This document shows positions 17,846 to 27,071 of a stretch of DNA of 64,000 bases, piece by piece. The DNA is taken from positions 62,001 to 126,000 of the forward strand of contig NZ_JAJUWU010000010.1 of the NCBI RefSeq assembly GCF_021390325.1, read 5' to 3'. Position 1 is the first letter of the stretch, and each line of letters starts with the position of its first letter. Below the pieces are notes generated by a model. The model worked only from the letters and a program-made list of their open reading frames with translations, searched no databases and was not told the origin of the DNA. Source of the DNA: Jiella avicenniae. Lineage in GTDB: Bacteria > Pseudomonadota > Alphaproteobacteria > Rhizobiales > Rhizobiaceae. The position numbers and the translations under genes were made by a program.

Positions 17846-18670
17846 ATGCCGATCGCAAGGCCGAAGCCGAACGACCCGTGTACCGCCTCGTCGACCGACG
17901 AGCGGGATCGCGGGGTCGAAGCCGCATCGCCTGCCGGAAAGGGGCGCTCGGCCGCGACGCCCGCCACCCTCTCGCGTTTTCTGCCGCTCCTCGTCCTCGT
18001 CGCCGTTCTGGTCCTCGCCTATGCCTTCGGCCTCCATCGATACATCTCGCTGCAGGCCTTTCTCGACAGCCGGGAGCAGCTGAAGGCTTTCGTCGGTGAC
18101 AATCTCGTCCTTGCCAGCCTCGGCTTCGTCTTCCTCTATGCCGGGCTCGTCGCCGTCTCCTTTCCCGCCGCCTCGCTGGTGACGGTGGCGTCCGGGTTCC
18201 TCTTCGGCTGGCTCGTCGGCGGGACGTTGACGGTGATCGGCGCCACCCTTGGGGCGACCATCCTCTTCCTCGCCGCGCGCACCGCTTTCGGCGACGTCCT
18301 GCGCAGAAAGTCCGGCGGCGCCATCGCCCGGTTCGCGGAAGGGTTTCGCGACGACGCCTTCACCTATCTTCTGCTCCTCCGGCTGACGCCCGTGCTGCCG
18401 TTCTTCGTCGTCAACGTCGCGCCCGCCTTCTTCGACGTGACGCTCGGAACCTACGTCGCCACCACCTTTCTCGGCATCATCCCGGGCTCCATGGCCTATG
18501 CGTTTCTCGGCTCCGGCCTCGATCAGGCGCTGGTCAATGCCGGCGAAAACGACGTGTCGATCAAGGATCTCGTGACGCCGGAAATGACCATCGCCCTTGT
18601 CGGCCTCGCCGTACTGGCCATTCTCGGCGTCGTGCTGAAGAAGACGGTGCTGCGCAAGCGGACCGCTTGA
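17846..18670 (+). CDS. TVP38/TMEM64 family (VTT/DedA-type) membrane protein
   Basis: A 274-residue integral membrane protein. A hydrophilic ~40-residue N-terminus precedes a helix (LPLLVLVAVLVLAYAFGLH). The VTT domain follows, with FPAASLVTVASGFLFGWLVG and the conserved RLTPVLPFFVVNVAPAFF and FLGIIPGSMAYAFLGSG. Family members are proposed lipid scramblases or transporters. The next gene, 47 nt on, is an FAD-dependent disulfide oxidoreductase. In other proteobacteria the two are fused into one bifunctional protein, so they very likely work together. Confidence 0.9.
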   Translation: MPIARPKPNDPCTASSTDERDRGVEAASPAGKGRSAATPATLSRFLPLLVLVAVLVLAYAFGLHRYISLQAFLDSREQLKAFVGDNLVLASLGFVFLYAGLVAVSFPAASLVTVASGFLFGWLVGGTLTVIGATLGATILFLAARTAFGDVLRRKSGGAIARFAEGFRDDAFTYLLLLRLTPVLPFFVVNVAPAFFDVTLGTYVATTFLGIIPGSMAYAFLGSGLDQALVNAGENDVSIKDLVTPEMTIALVGLAVLAILGVVLKKTVLRKRTA

Positions 18671-18717
18671 TCCGCGTGTCTTCGAAAGGCGGGGTGGATG
18701 AGAGAGGAGAGTGGCCG

Positions 18718-20142
18718 ATGGCGCCCGTTCTGAAGCCGGATCTCTGCGTCATCGGCGCCGGCTCCGGCGGCCTGACGACGGCCGCGGCGGCGGCGGCCTT
18801 CGGCGTGAAGGTCGTCTTGATCGAGCGCGGCAAGATGGGCGGCGACTGCCTGAACTATGGCTGCGTGCCGTCCAAGGCGCTGATCGCGGCCGGCAAGCAC
18901 GTCGCCGCGATCCGCGAGGCGAAGCGTTTCGGCATTTCGGCCGGCGAGCCCGAAGTCGATTTCGCCGCGGTCAAGGATCACGTCCGCGGCGTCATCGAAG
19001 CGATCGCGCCGAACGATTCGGTGGAGCGCTTCGAGGGCCTCGGCGTCACGGTGCTGCAATCGAATGCCGAATTCGTCGACGAGAAGACCGTTTCGGCCGG
19101 AGGCCGGATCGTCGAGGCCCGCCGCTACGTCGTCGCCGCCGGCTCCTCGCCCTTCGTGCCGCCGATCGACGGGCTGGCGGAAACGCCTTTCTTCACCAAC
19201 GAGACGATCTTCGACCTCCGCGAGCGGCCCGATCATCTGGTCGTCATCGGCGGCGGTCCGATCGGTCTCGAACTCGCACAGGCGCATCGCCGGCTCGGCT
19301 CGAAGGTGACGGTGCTGGAAGCGGGCACCTTCCTCGGCCGCGACGATCCGGAACTCGCCGCCGTCGTCCTCGACCGGTTGCGGGATGAGGGGGTGAGTCT
19401 GCGCAAGGGCGCCAAGGTCGTCGCCGTCGGGAAGGCGGATGCCGGCCCCTCAATCACCATCGAGACGGGCGAGGGCCGCGAGGAGATTACGGCGAGCCAC
19501 CTCCTCGTCGCCGTCGGTCGGGCGCCCAACGTCGAGGGGCTCGGCCTGAAGGCGGCAGGCATCGACTACGATGCGAAAGGCATCAAGGTGCGCCCGGATC
19601 TGCGAACCACCAACCGCCGCGTCTATGCCGTCGGCGACATTGCCGGTGGCCCGCAATTCACCCATGTCGCCAACTATCAGGCCGGCCTCGTCCTTCGCCC
19701 GATCCTTTTCCGCCTGCCCGTCCGGGAGCTGCGCGACCATTTGCCGCATGTGACCTTCACCGATCCCGAACTCGGCCAGGTCGGGGCCACGGAGGCCGAG
19801 GCGAAGGCTTCCGGGACGCTGACCGACGTGCTGCGCTGGCCCTACGCCGAAAACGACCGGGCCCAGGCGGAACGCCGGACCGAGGGGCTGGTGAAACTGG
19901 TGTTGGGAAAAGGCGGGCGCATCATCGGCGCCGGCGTCGTCGGGCAGGCGGCCGGCGAAATGACCAACATGCTGTCGCTGGCAGTCGGCAAGAAGATGGC
20001 CGTCTCCGATCTCCGCGACTTCATTTCGCCCTATCCGACCCTGTCGGAAATTGGAAAGCGCGCCGCAACGGTCTACTATCGCCCCTATACCGAAAAGGCC
20101 TTCGTGCGTCGGCTGGTGCGCTTGCTTGCCCGGTTCGGTTGA
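18718..20142 (+). CDS. FAD-dependent pyridine nucleotide-disulphide oxidoreductase (mercuric-reductase-like)
   Basis: A 474-residue flavoprotein. Seen: the FAD motif IGAGSGGLTTA, the redox-active disulfide GGDCLNYGCVPSK, the NAD(P) motif IGGGPIGLELA and the second FAD motif YAVGDIAGG. The C-terminal dimerisation domain contains FTDPELGQVGATEAEA. The usual catalytic HPTLxE reads YPTLSE, so the His is Tyr. The N-terminal heavy-metal domain of MerA is absent. ATG 18718 is chosen for its GAGAGGAGA. It is paired with the upstream VTT protein; the substrate is unknown and mercury reduction is unlikely. Confidence 0.9.
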   Translation: MAPVLKPDLCVIGAGSGGLTTAAAAAAFGVKVVLIERGKMGGDCLNYGCVPSKALIAAGKHVAAIREAKRFGISAGEPEVDFAAVKDHVRGVIEAIAPNDSVERFEGLGVTVLQSNAEFVDEKTVSAGGRIVEARRYVVAAGSSPFVPPIDGLAETPFFTNETIFDLRERPDHLVVIGGGPIGLELAQAHRRLGSKVTVLEAGTFLGRDDPELAAVVLDRLRDEGVSLRKGAKVVAVGKADAGPSITIETGEGREEITASHLLVAVGRAPNVEGLGLKAAGIDYDAKGIKVRPDLRTTNRRVYAVGDIAGGPQFTHVANYQAGLVLRPILFRLPVRELRDHLPHVTFTDPELGQVGATEAEAKASGTLTDVLRWPYAENDRAQAERRTEGLVKLVLGKGGRIIGAGVVGQAAGEMTNMLSLAVGKKMAVSDLRDFISPYPTLSEIGKRAATVYYRPYTEKAFVRRLVRLLARFG

Positions 20143-20238
20143 AGGCCGATGATGGTTTCGCCGCTTTGATCTCGGCTGGGGGGCCGACGGGCGGTGCGAA
20201 CGGGGTCCGGCTCGGGCGGGATCCGGGATCGAGTGCGA

Positions 20239-21786
20239 ATGCCGCCTGAGGGCGGCCGGACGAGAGCGGGGACATTCTTGGACGATTCCGGGAGATCGGT
20301 GGCGGGCCCATCCGGTGCCCAGCCCTTGCCGAAGGTGCGGCGGCGGCTGTCGACGCGCATCCTCGTCATCACTGCGCTCGCCGTCATGCTGGCCGAGGTG
20401 CTGATCTTCGTCCCGTCGATCGCCAAGTTCCGCTACGACTGGTTGACCGCCAAGATCGAGACCGTCGCCGTCGCCGGTCTCGCTTCGGAAGAGGTCGACT
20501 CCGGTCCCGGCTCGGTGCTCGGGCCGAACCAGGAATCGGCGCTGCTCAAGGCCCTCGACGCCCAGCTCATCGCCATCAACGACCGGGATGCCTCGCGGCT
20601 TCTCGCGCGGGCCGAGACCGTCGGCATTCCGGACGTGCAGATCTCCCTGTCCGACCAGTCGGCGATGGAGACGATCCTCGGGGCGTTCGATACGCTGCTG
20701 TTCGGCGGCAGCAATCGGACGATGCGGGTCCAGGGCACGGTCGGCGACGGGGCACTGCGGGCCGAAGTGGTGATGGCCGAGCAGCCCTTGCGGCGGGCGA
20801 TGCTGGTCTATTCCCGCAACGTCTTCCTGTTGTCGCTGTCGATCGCGCTTTTCGCCGCGCTCCTCGTCTACACCGCGATCAGCCGCTACCTCGTGCGGCC
20901 GATCCTCAACATGACCCGGTCGATGGTCAGCTTCGGCGCCAACCCGACCGATCCGGACCGGATCATCAAGCCGAACCGCCGGGCCGACGAGATCGGCGTC
21001 GCCGAGGGCGAACTCGCCGAAATGCAGCGGCGGCTGAACGAGACCCTCCGCGAGCAGCGCCACCTCGCCGAACTCGGCCTCGCCGTCTCCAAGATCAATC
21101 ACGATCTGCGCAACATCCTCGCCTCCAGCCAGATGATCTCCGATCGGCTGGCGGCGGTCGAGGATCCGACGGTGCAGCGCTTCGCCCCCTTGCTTCTGCG
21201 CAGCCTCGACCGGGCGCTGCATTACACCCAGTCGGTGCTGGCCTATGGTCGGGCGGTGGAGAGCAAACCGGTGCGCCGCGAGGTGCGCCTGAGACCGCTC
21301 GCCGACGACGTCTTCGAAAGCCTCGCCCTCGACGCGAAGTCGGGGATCAGGCTGGTCAACGCCGTGCCGGCCGATCTGCTCGTCCTGGTCGATCCGGACC
21401 AGTTCCACCGCGTCATGCTCAACCTCTGCCGCAATGCCGTCGAGGCCTTGTCGAGCCTCGCCGAAGATCCCTCCGTCGTGGTGCGCCAGATCCGCATCGG
21501 CGCGGATCTGCAGATGGCCGGACCGGGGGGCTGGGGCGAGTTGCAGATGTTCGTCGAGGACAGCGGCCCCGGACTTCCCGAAGTTGCCCGCGAGAACCTC
21601 TTCAAGGCCTTTCGCGGCTCCGCCCGCGCGGGCGGGACCGGTCTCGGCCTGCCGATCGCAGCGGAAATCGTCGAGGCGCATGGCGGCGAGATCAGGCTGG
21701 CGAAGCGCGACCAGCCCGGCACGTGCTTTGAAATCAAGCTTTCCGGCAAGGCGGCGCGGCGGGAATCGGCGGCGGTCCAGGCGTGA
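20239..21786 (+). CDS. Sensor histidine kinase with HAMP domain (orphan)
   Basis: About 515 residues. A first transmembrane helix (RILVITALAVMLAEVLIFV) and a periplasmic region of ~120 residues precede a second helix (VFLLSLSIALFAALLVYTAI). Then come HAMP, an H-box with INHDLRNIL, an N-box LNLCRNAVEAL and G-boxes EDSGPGLPE and [10 protein letters not shown]. No response regulator lies nearby. The start is uncertain: GTG at 20194, ATG at 20239 and later codons are all in frame and none has a strong ribosome-binding site. Confidence 0.9.
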   Translation: MPPEGGRTRAGTFLDDSGRSVAGPSGAQPLPKVRRRLSTRILVITALAVMLAEVLIFVPSIAKFRYDWLTAKIETVAVAGLASEEVDSGPGSVLGPNQESALLKALDAQLIAINDRDASRLLARAETVGIPDVQISLSDQSAMETILGAFDTLLFGGSNRTMRVQGTVGDGALRAEVVMAEQPLRRAMLVYSRNVFLLSLSIALFAALLVYTAISRYLVRPILNMTRSMVSFGANPTDPDRIIKPNRRADEIGVAEGELAEMQRRLNETLREQRHLAELGLAVSKINHDLRNILASSQMISDRLAAVEDPTVQRFAPLLLRSLDRALHYTQSVLAYGRAVESKPVRREVRLRPLADDVFESLALDAKSGIRLVNAVPADLLVLVDPDQFHRVMLNLCRNAVEALSSLAEDPSVVVRQIRIGADLQMAGPGGWGELQMFVEDSGPGLPEVARENLFKAFRGSARAGGTGLGLPIAAEIVEAHGGEIRLAKRDQPGTCFEIKLSGKAARRESAAVQA

Positions 21787-21868
21787 TCCCGCGCCGTCGG
21801 TGGAAAATGCGACGGCCGCCTTACGAAAGTTGCTGCATCGTGCCGCCCCGATCGGCTAGGCCGTCGCA

Positions 21869-22693
21869 ATGACCATTCCCGACGGCGTCAGCCTCATCCC
21901 CATCGTCCTGACACTCCTTGCCGCGGCGGCGGCGGCCGGGTTTCTCGCCGGCCTGTTCGGAATCGGCGGCGGGGCGATCTTCGTCCCTGTGCTCTACCAG
22001 ACCTTCGAGACCCTCGGCGTCAGCCATCTCGTCTCGATGCATCTCGCCGTCGGCTCGTCGATCGCCATCATCGTGCCGACGTCGATCCGGTCGCTGACGT
22101 CGCATCTGGAACGAGGCGCCGTCGACACGACGCTCCTGAAGCAATGGCTGATGGCGATTCCGCTCGGCGCCGTCGTCGGCGCGCTCACCGCCTCGCTGGC
22201 GAGTTCGGCTGAGTTGAGGGCGATCTTCGCGACGCTCGCCTTCCTCCTCGGCCTGAAGATGCTGATCGGCCGGCTCTCCTTCCATCTCGGCGAGGATCTG
22301 CCGGGGGGCTTCGGCCGGTTCGTCGCCGGCTTCGTGATCGGCCTCCTGTCGGCGCTGATGGGGATCGGCGGCGGCGTTCTCAACAACACCTTCATGACGC
22401 TCTACGGCCGGCCGATCCACCAGGCGGTGGCGACGAGCGCCGGCGTCGGCGCGCTGATCGCCGTGCCCGGGCTCCTGACCTACGTCGCCGGCGGCTGGGG
22501 CGAGGCGGCCTTGCCCGCCTTCAGCCTCGGCTATGTCAACGTCTTCGCCGTCGCGCTCGTCGCGCCCGCCTCGATCCTCGCCGTGCCGCTCGGCGCCTCG
22601 CTGGCGCACCGGCTGTCGCGCCGGCAACTGGAACTCGGCTTCGGCTGCTTCCTGCTGATCGTCGCGGCACGCTTCGCCTGGAGCCTGATCTGA
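21869..22693 (+). CDS. TauE/SafE family sulfite-exporter-like membrane protein
   Basis: A 274-residue protein with about eight membrane helices in two homologous halves. The halves are marked by GFLAGLFGIGGGAIFVPVLY near the N-terminus and IGLLSALMGIGGGVLNNTF in the middle, the TauE/SafE signature. It probably exports a small anion such as sulfite or an organosulfonate; the substrate is not shown by context. It is convergent with the aspartic protease gene 19 nt away. The gap contains a small GC-rich dyad that might serve both as terminator. Confidence 0.92.
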   Translation: MTIPDGVSLIPIVLTLLAAAAAAGFLAGLFGIGGGAIFVPVLYQTFETLGVSHLVSMHLAVGSSIAIIVPTSIRSLTSHLERGAVDTTLLKQWLMAIPLGAVVGALTASLASSAELRAIFATLAFLLGLKMLIGRLSFHLGEDLPGGFGRFVAGFVIGLLSALMGIGGGVLNNTFMTLYGRPIHQAVATSAGVGALIAVPGLLTYVAGGWGEAALPAFSLGYVNVFAVALVAPASILAVPLGASLAHRLSRRQLELGFGCFLLIVAARFAWSLI

Positions 22694-22712
22694 CGCTCGG
22701 CCCGGACCGGGC

Positions 22713-23423
22713 TCAGTCCGTCAGCACCAGCCGGTCGCCGCGAAAGTCGTAGGAGGTGAGCGTGCCGAGGAAGCTCATGCCGAGAAGCACGGTGTCGAGA
22801 CCTCGGCCTTCGGTCACTGCGGCCGTGACGTTGGTTCGCGTGATCCCGCCGATGGTGACCGATTGGAGCCGGATCGGCGCGGCCCGGGCGATGCCGTTGG
22901 CGGTCATGACCTCGTTGGAAAAATTCAGCCGCGAGAGATCGACGCCGACCGAGCGAGCCGTCGCGGCATCCATCGCGATCACCGAAGCGCCGGTATCGAC
23001 TATGAAGGTCGTCGGCTCGCCGTCGATCGCGCCGTCGAGGTAGAAATGCCCGTCGGCGGCTCGCGTCGCCATGAAGCGGCGATGTCCGCCTTCCTCGCCG
23101 AGAGGCACCACGCTGCCGGGCATCAGGACTGCGGAAATCCGGTTCTTCAGCGCCAGAAATTCCGGCTGGAAGGCGTAGACGCCGATCACCACGGCGAAGA
23201 CGGCCGTCCAGATCAGGACGTTGCGCAGCATCTGCCCGAAGCGGAACCGCGCCGACATCACCACGACGGCGCCGATCGCGAGCCCGAAAATGGCGAGCCG
23301 GGCCACATGCGCGAAACGTCCCTCGTCGAGACCGAAGATCGTGCCGTCCCCGTTGGTCACGAGCAGCACCAGCGTCAGGGCGAGGGCACCCAGCACGAAA
23401 TACAGGATCAGATCACGACGCAT
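22713..23423 (-). CDS. TIGR02281-type clan AA aspartic protease, membrane-anchored
   Basis: A 236-residue protein. Three hydrophobic helices in the first ~85 residues anchor a retropepsin-like domain with the catalytic [13 protein letters not shown]. The later LGMSFLG supplies the second conserved segment. Single-domain enzymes of this kind act as dimers facing the periplasm. It overlaps the end of the upstream DUF1289 gene by 11 nt, a pairing repeatedly seen in rhizobia. Confidence 0.9.
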   Translation of the reverse strand: MRRDLILYFVLGALALTLVLLVTNGDGTIFGLDEGRFAHVARLAIFGLAIGAVVVMSARFRFGQMLRNVLIWTAVFAVVIGVYAFQPEFLALKNRISAVLMPGSVVPLGEEGGHRRFMATRAADGHFYLDGAIDGEPTTFIVDTGASVIAMDAATARSVGVDLSRLNFSNEVMTANGIARAAPIRLQSVTIGGITRTNVTAAVTEGRGLDTVLLGMSFLGTLTSYDFRGDRLVLTD

Positions 23424-23664
23424 CGCCGCTCGCTACAGTCCTCTGCCATCGCGCGTCTCGATCGCGCGCCGACGCGGTCCCGGTGTTCGTCGCGCCGTCC
23501 GGGTCGGCCTTCGCCTCACCGAGCCTTGCCATGATGGTTCGCCGCGTCTGCGGCGAGAAGGATGCCCAACCGGCGATCTCCTCGATCGTGCGCCCGCAGC
23601 CGAGGCAGAGCTCGGTCGCAGGGTCGATGCTGCAGATCCGGATGCAGGGGCTTTCGATCGCCAT
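23413..23664 (-). CDS. DUF1289 domain protein
   Basis: An 83-residue protein whose first half is a DUF1289 domain: [11 protein letters not shown], then [14 protein letters not shown] and the Arg-rich helix TRRTIMARL. The four Cys suggest a metal or Fe-S site. ATG 23664 starts just before the conserved SPC motif; an in-frame TTG at 23694 is less likely. The Asp/Ala-rich tail is not conserved-looking. It is coupled to the aspartic protease; the function is unknown. Confidence 0.85.
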   Translation of the reverse strand: MAIESPCIRICSIDPATELCLGCGRTIEEIAGWASFSPQTRRTIMARLGEAKADPDGATNTGTASARDRDARWQRTVASGDAS

Positions 23665-23758
23665 CGAAACTCGGCTGGGGGATAAACGGGTCAACTGCCG
23701 CCCATATGGCGGCGTTCCGCCCGGGGTGCAACCGAGCGCCGTCTTTCCGGGCGCCGGG

Positions 23759-25273
23759 TCACTCGGCGGCCCACCGCGGATCGTCGAGCGCCGGCATCAC
23801 TTCGAGAACGCGCGATTGCGGGAAGATGGCGATGCTCTCGGTGCCCTCGCGCAGCTTCGAACGAAGCTGAAACTCGCCATTGTGGAGCCTGACGAGCGCC
23901 TGGACGATCGGCAGGCCGAGGCCGGTTCCCTGTTCGGCGCTCTTCATCGCCACCGAGCCCTGGCCGAAGGTGGACAGGACGATCGGAATTTCCGCCTCTG
24001 CGATGCCCGGGCCGTCGTCCTTCACCGAAACGTACTGACCGGCTCCCGCCGTCCAGCCGACGGAGACGACGATCTCGCCGCCGCGCGGGGTGAACTTCAC
24101 CGCATTGGACAGGAGATTGAGGATGATCTGGCGAACCGCTCGTTCATCGGCCCAAAGGGCCGGAAGATCCTGCTCGAAGGCGCCGCGGACCCGCAGTCCC
24201 TTCGCCTCCGCCTTGATCCGCACGACGCCCAGGCACTCCTTGGCGATGGCGACGAGCTCGACCGCCTCCTCGTTGAGGTTGAACTGTCCGGCCTCGATGC
24301 GGGACAGGTCGAGGATCTCGTTGATCAGCCCGAGCAGGTGCTGGCCGGAGGAATGGATGTCGCGAACGTATGAGCGATAGGTATCGGAGCCGAGCGGACC
24401 GAGCATCTCGCCGCTCATCACCTCCGAAAAGCCGAGAATGGCGTTGAGCGGGGTTCTGAGTTCGTGGCTCATCGTGGCGAGGAAACGGGATTTGGCGAGG
24501 TTGGCGTCTTCTGCCCGCCGCCGCGCTTCGTCGGAGATCACCCTTGCGGTCTCGAGCTCGGCGATCAACTCGTCCTTTTCGGCCCGGTGGACGAAGCCGC
24601 GCAGCGCCGAGCGCCGCAAGATCTCGCTGACGAGGGAAAAGAAGGCGACGGCGGCGATCAGGATGCCGGTCATCGCGATGTGGACGGCATTGGGCTCGCC
24701 GGCGAGGCCGAGGCCGAGGAATACCGCGGCGAGCGCGAAAGTCACCGGAACCACGGCCTTCAGGGTGAAGGAGATCATCGCCGTCGAGGCGATGACGACG
24801 AACAGCACGGTGAACTGGAAGATCCCGAATTCGCGGCCCGGGAAGCCGGCCGGATCGAGCGCGGCGAGATAGACCCAGCACAGGCCCGTCATCGCATGGC
24901 CGGTGAGGAACAGGCCGCGCCAGCGCGCCAGCCCCTCGTCCGGAATCGGCTCGCTGCCGAAGCGGCGCGCCGTCGCCACCAAAGCGAGGTAACAGCCGAG
25001 GGCGACGAGCGTCCACAGCGCGGCCGGCACGGGCCCGAGAAACACCGACAGACCGAATCCCGTCGCCATGACCGGCAGCGGCAGGACGAAGGCCGCGGCC
25101 TTCAGCGCGGCCGCATGCTGGACCAGAAGCTCGCGGGTGAAACGCGGCCCGATCTCGCCGCGCATCGCCAGACGCTCGCGAGCGGCCCGCAGCGTCTTCG
25201 CGAGATCGCCGTTGCGATTGGCCGGTCGGCGGGCGGAGCCATGGTCGACGGTGGGCGGTGCTGCAAAAGACAT
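23759..25273 (-). CDS. Membrane sensor histidine kinase (PdhS/PleC/DivJ-like)
   Basis: A 504-residue kinase. About six hydrophobic helices occupy residues ~55-225 with little periplasmic loop. A short coiled coil follows, then an H-box around His270 ([19 protein letters not shown]), an N-box [11 protein letters not shown] and ATP-lid motifs DDGPGI and [10 protein letters not shown]. The H-box and catalytic core are of the type found in alphaproteobacterial DivK-pathway kinases. ATG 25273 is preferred to an in-frame TTG at 25333. There is no partner regulator nearby. It is divergent from the GST gene. Confidence 0.9.
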   Translation of the reverse strand: MSFAAPPTVDHGSARRPANRNGDLAKTLRAARERLAMRGEIGPRFTRELLVQHAAALKAAAFVLPLPVMATGFGLSVFLGPVPAALWTLVALGCYLALVATARRFGSEPIPDEGLARWRGLFLTGHAMTGLCWVYLAALDPAGFPGREFGIFQFTVLFVVIASTAMISFTLKAVVPVTFALAAVFLGLGLAGEPNAVHIAMTGILIAAVAFFSLVSEILRRSALRGFVHRAEKDELIAELETARVISDEARRRAEDANLAKSRFLATMSHELRTPLNAILGFSEVMSGEMLGPLGSDTYRSYVRDIHSSGQHLLGLINEILDLSRIEAGQFNLNEEAVELVAIAKECLGVVRIKAEAKGLRVRGAFEQDLPALWADERAVRQIILNLLSNAVKFTPRGGEIVVSVGWTAGAGQYVSVKDDGPGIAEAEIPIVLSTFGQGSVAMKSAEQGTGLGLPIVQALVRLHNGEFQLRSKLREGTESIAIFPQSRVLEVMPALDDPRWAAE

Positions 25274-25452
25274 GAACTGACGGCAAAAGGCCTTCGATCG
25301 CGTTTCGGTCCGACCGCCATTCTGTTTCCCCAACCTTAAAAAAATGCCTTAAGGAACCGGAAATTCTCGCAGGCCCCGTCGTTGCGCCGGAATGCCGGGA
25401 ACAAACCGGCGGCGGAGGCTTTCCGCAGAAGCGAAAGACGGGAGGAAAACCG

Positions 25453-26064
25453 ATGCGCCTGTTCGATGGTGGCCGCGCGCCCAATCCGCGGCGGACGCGG
25501 ATCTTCCTGGCCGAGAAGCAGGTCGAGATCGCGCTCGTGCCGGTCGACATGGCGAGGCTGGAGCACCGCTCGGACGAGATCGCCAGCCGCAATCCCTTCA
25601 AGCGGCTGCCGGTGCTCGAACTGGACGACGGCACCGTCATCACCGAATCGATCGCCATCTGCCGCTATGTCGAGGCACTGCATCCCGAGCCGCCGCTGTT
25701 CGGCACGACGCCGATCGAGATTGCCATGATCGAGATGTGGAACCGCCGGCTCGAACTGGGGCTCTATGCATCCGTCGCTGCGGCTTTCCGTCACATTCAT
25801 CCGGCCATGGCCGAGTGGGAGGTGCCGCAGGTCCCCGCCTGGGGCGAGGCGAATCGCGATAAGGCCGCGGAGTTCCTGCATCTCTTCGACGGCCATCTCG
25901 CGGCCAACCGCTTCGCCGCGGGAGACGGCTTTTCCGTCGCCGACATCACCGGCCTCGTCGCGGTCGATTTCATGAAGCCGGCGAAGATCGCGATGCCGGA
26001 AGGGCTTTCGAACGTCGCGCGCTGGTACGACGAGGTCTCCGCCCGTCCGAGTGCCGGGGCCTGA
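25453..26064 (+). CDS. Glutathione S-transferase family protein
   Basis: A 203-residue protein with an N-terminal thioredoxin-like domain. RLPVLELDDGTVITESIAICRY contains the cis-Pro and the GSH gamma-glutamyl-binding ES pair. An all-helical C-terminal domain carries the N-capping segment FSVADITGLVAVDF. Ribosome-binding site GGGAGGAAA precedes ATG 25453. The stop is 9 nt before the UDG-family gene, so they may form a small operon. The substrate is unknown. Confidence 0.92.
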   Translation: MRLFDGGRAPNPRRTRIFLAEKQVEIALVPVDMARLEHRSDEIASRNPFKRLPVLELDDGTVITESIAICRYVEALHPEPPLFGTTPIEIAMIEMWNRRLELGLYASVAAAFRHIHPAMAEWEVPQVPAWGEANRDKAAEFLHLFDGHLAANRFAAGDGFSVADITGLVAVDFMKPAKIAMPEGLSNVARWYDEVSARPSAGA

Positions 26065-26073
26065 GCGGACTTC

Positions 26074-26715
26074 ATGCCCGACGGAAAGACGACCGGCGGC
26101 GCGGAGGATCCGCAGGCGCTCTACCGGACGATCCGGGCCTGCCGGATCTGCCGCGACGGACCGGTCGGTCCGCCGTTGCCGATCGAGCCCAATCCGGTCC
26201 TGGCGCTGTCGCACACGGCGCGGATCGTCGTCGCCGGGCAGGCGCCGGGCAACCTCGCCGACAAGACCACGAAGCCCTTCAACGACCCTTCCGGCATCCG
26301 CCTGCGGGACTGGATGGGGATCGGCCCGGAGATCTTCTACGATTCGTCCCGCATCGCCATCGTGCCCATGGGGTTCTGCTTTCCGGGCTACGACGGCAAG
26401 GGCGGCGACCTGCCACCGCGCCGCGAATGCCGCGCCACGTGGCATGCTCGGGTGATGGCGGCGATGCCGCAGGTCGAGCTGGTCCTGGCGATCGGCCTGC
26501 ATGCCCAGCGCTTTCACGTCCGAGCCGGCCAGAAACGTTCGCTGACCGAGACGGTCGCCGACTGGCGGGCGGTCCTCGACGGTGGTGGCCGCTTCGCGCC
26601 GGTCCTGCCCCTGCCGCATCCCTCCTGGCGCAACAACGCCTGGCTGCGCCGCAATCCGTGGTTTGCGCATGAGCTCCTGCCCGAACTCAGACGCCGCGTC
26701 GCGGGGCTGATCTGA
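26074..26715 (+). CDS. Uracil-DNA glycosylase superfamily protein
   Basis: A 213-residue protein with the UDG fold landmarks: VVAGQAPGNLAD in place of the water-activating loop and LPLPHPSWRNN as the minor-groove intercalation loop. An ACRIC motif near the N-terminus has two Cys but not the four-Cys Fe-S set of family 4 enzymes. It belongs to the YhfC/'uracil-DNA glycosylase family' type whose activity is not established. The GQAPG loop lacks the Asp of family 1. Confidence 0.85.
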   Translation: MPDGKTTGGAEDPQALYRTIRACRICRDGPVGPPLPIEPNPVLALSHTARIVVAGQAPGNLADKTTKPFNDPSGIRLRDWMGIGPEIFYDSSRIAIVPMGFCFPGYDGKGGDLPPRRECRATWHARVMAAMPQVELVLAIGLHAQRFHVRAGQKRSLTETVADWRAVLDGGGRFAPVLPLPHPSWRNNAWLRRNPWFAHELLPELRRRVAGLI

Positions 26716-26828
26716 CGAGGCGCCGCGCATGCAGCGCTTTCACGGCCTTGACGCCCGGCCTATAAGCCGTGACGATCATGGGCGGTTCCGACATGGCAAT
26801 CGCGCACCGGCGACGGCGGGAAAAGACG

Positions 26829-27071
26829 ATGCAGACGATTTTCGTACAGTTCAAATGCCGGCCGGGCATGGCCTACAAGGTGGCGGATTCGCTCGCACTG
26901 GAAGTCGAGGAGATTTCGGAGGTTTATTCGACCTCCGGCCATTACGATCTCATCGCCAAGTTCTATCTGTCAGACGATCGCGACATCGGCCACTTCGTTA
27001 CGGAACGGCTTCAGGTTCTGGAGGGGGTGTCCGACACCTTCACGCTCGTTGCCTTCAAGGCTTTCGGATAG
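26829..27071 (+). CDS. Stand-alone Lrp/AsnC effector-binding (RAM) domain protein
   Basis: An 80-residue protein consisting only of the AsnC C-terminal ligand domain: an N-terminal strand TIFVQFKC, helix and strand around VYSTSGHYDLIAKF, and a final strand TFTLVAFKAFG. No helix-turn-helix is present. Such stand-alone domains assemble into amino-acid-binding oligomers and may modulate full-length Lrp proteins. ATG 26829 follows GGGAAAAG. Its last 102 nt lie antisense to the end of the diguanylate cyclase gene. Confidence 0.9.
   Translation: MQTIFVQFKCRPGMAYKVADSLALEVEEISEVYSTSGHYDLIAKFYLSDDRDIGHFVTERLQVLEGVSDTFTLVAFKAFG

Noticed and set aside
18718-20142. Mercuric reductase
   Set aside because: No N-terminal metal domain, no C-terminal Cys pair, no mer genes nearby; the VTT neighbour indicates a different subfamily.
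25336-25352. TTAA...TTAA pair upstream of the PdhS/PleC-like kinase, at first read as a CtrA box
   Set aside because: The spacer is 9 nt, not 7; it is a 13-nt-spaced direct repeat of CCTTAA without the CtrA geometry.
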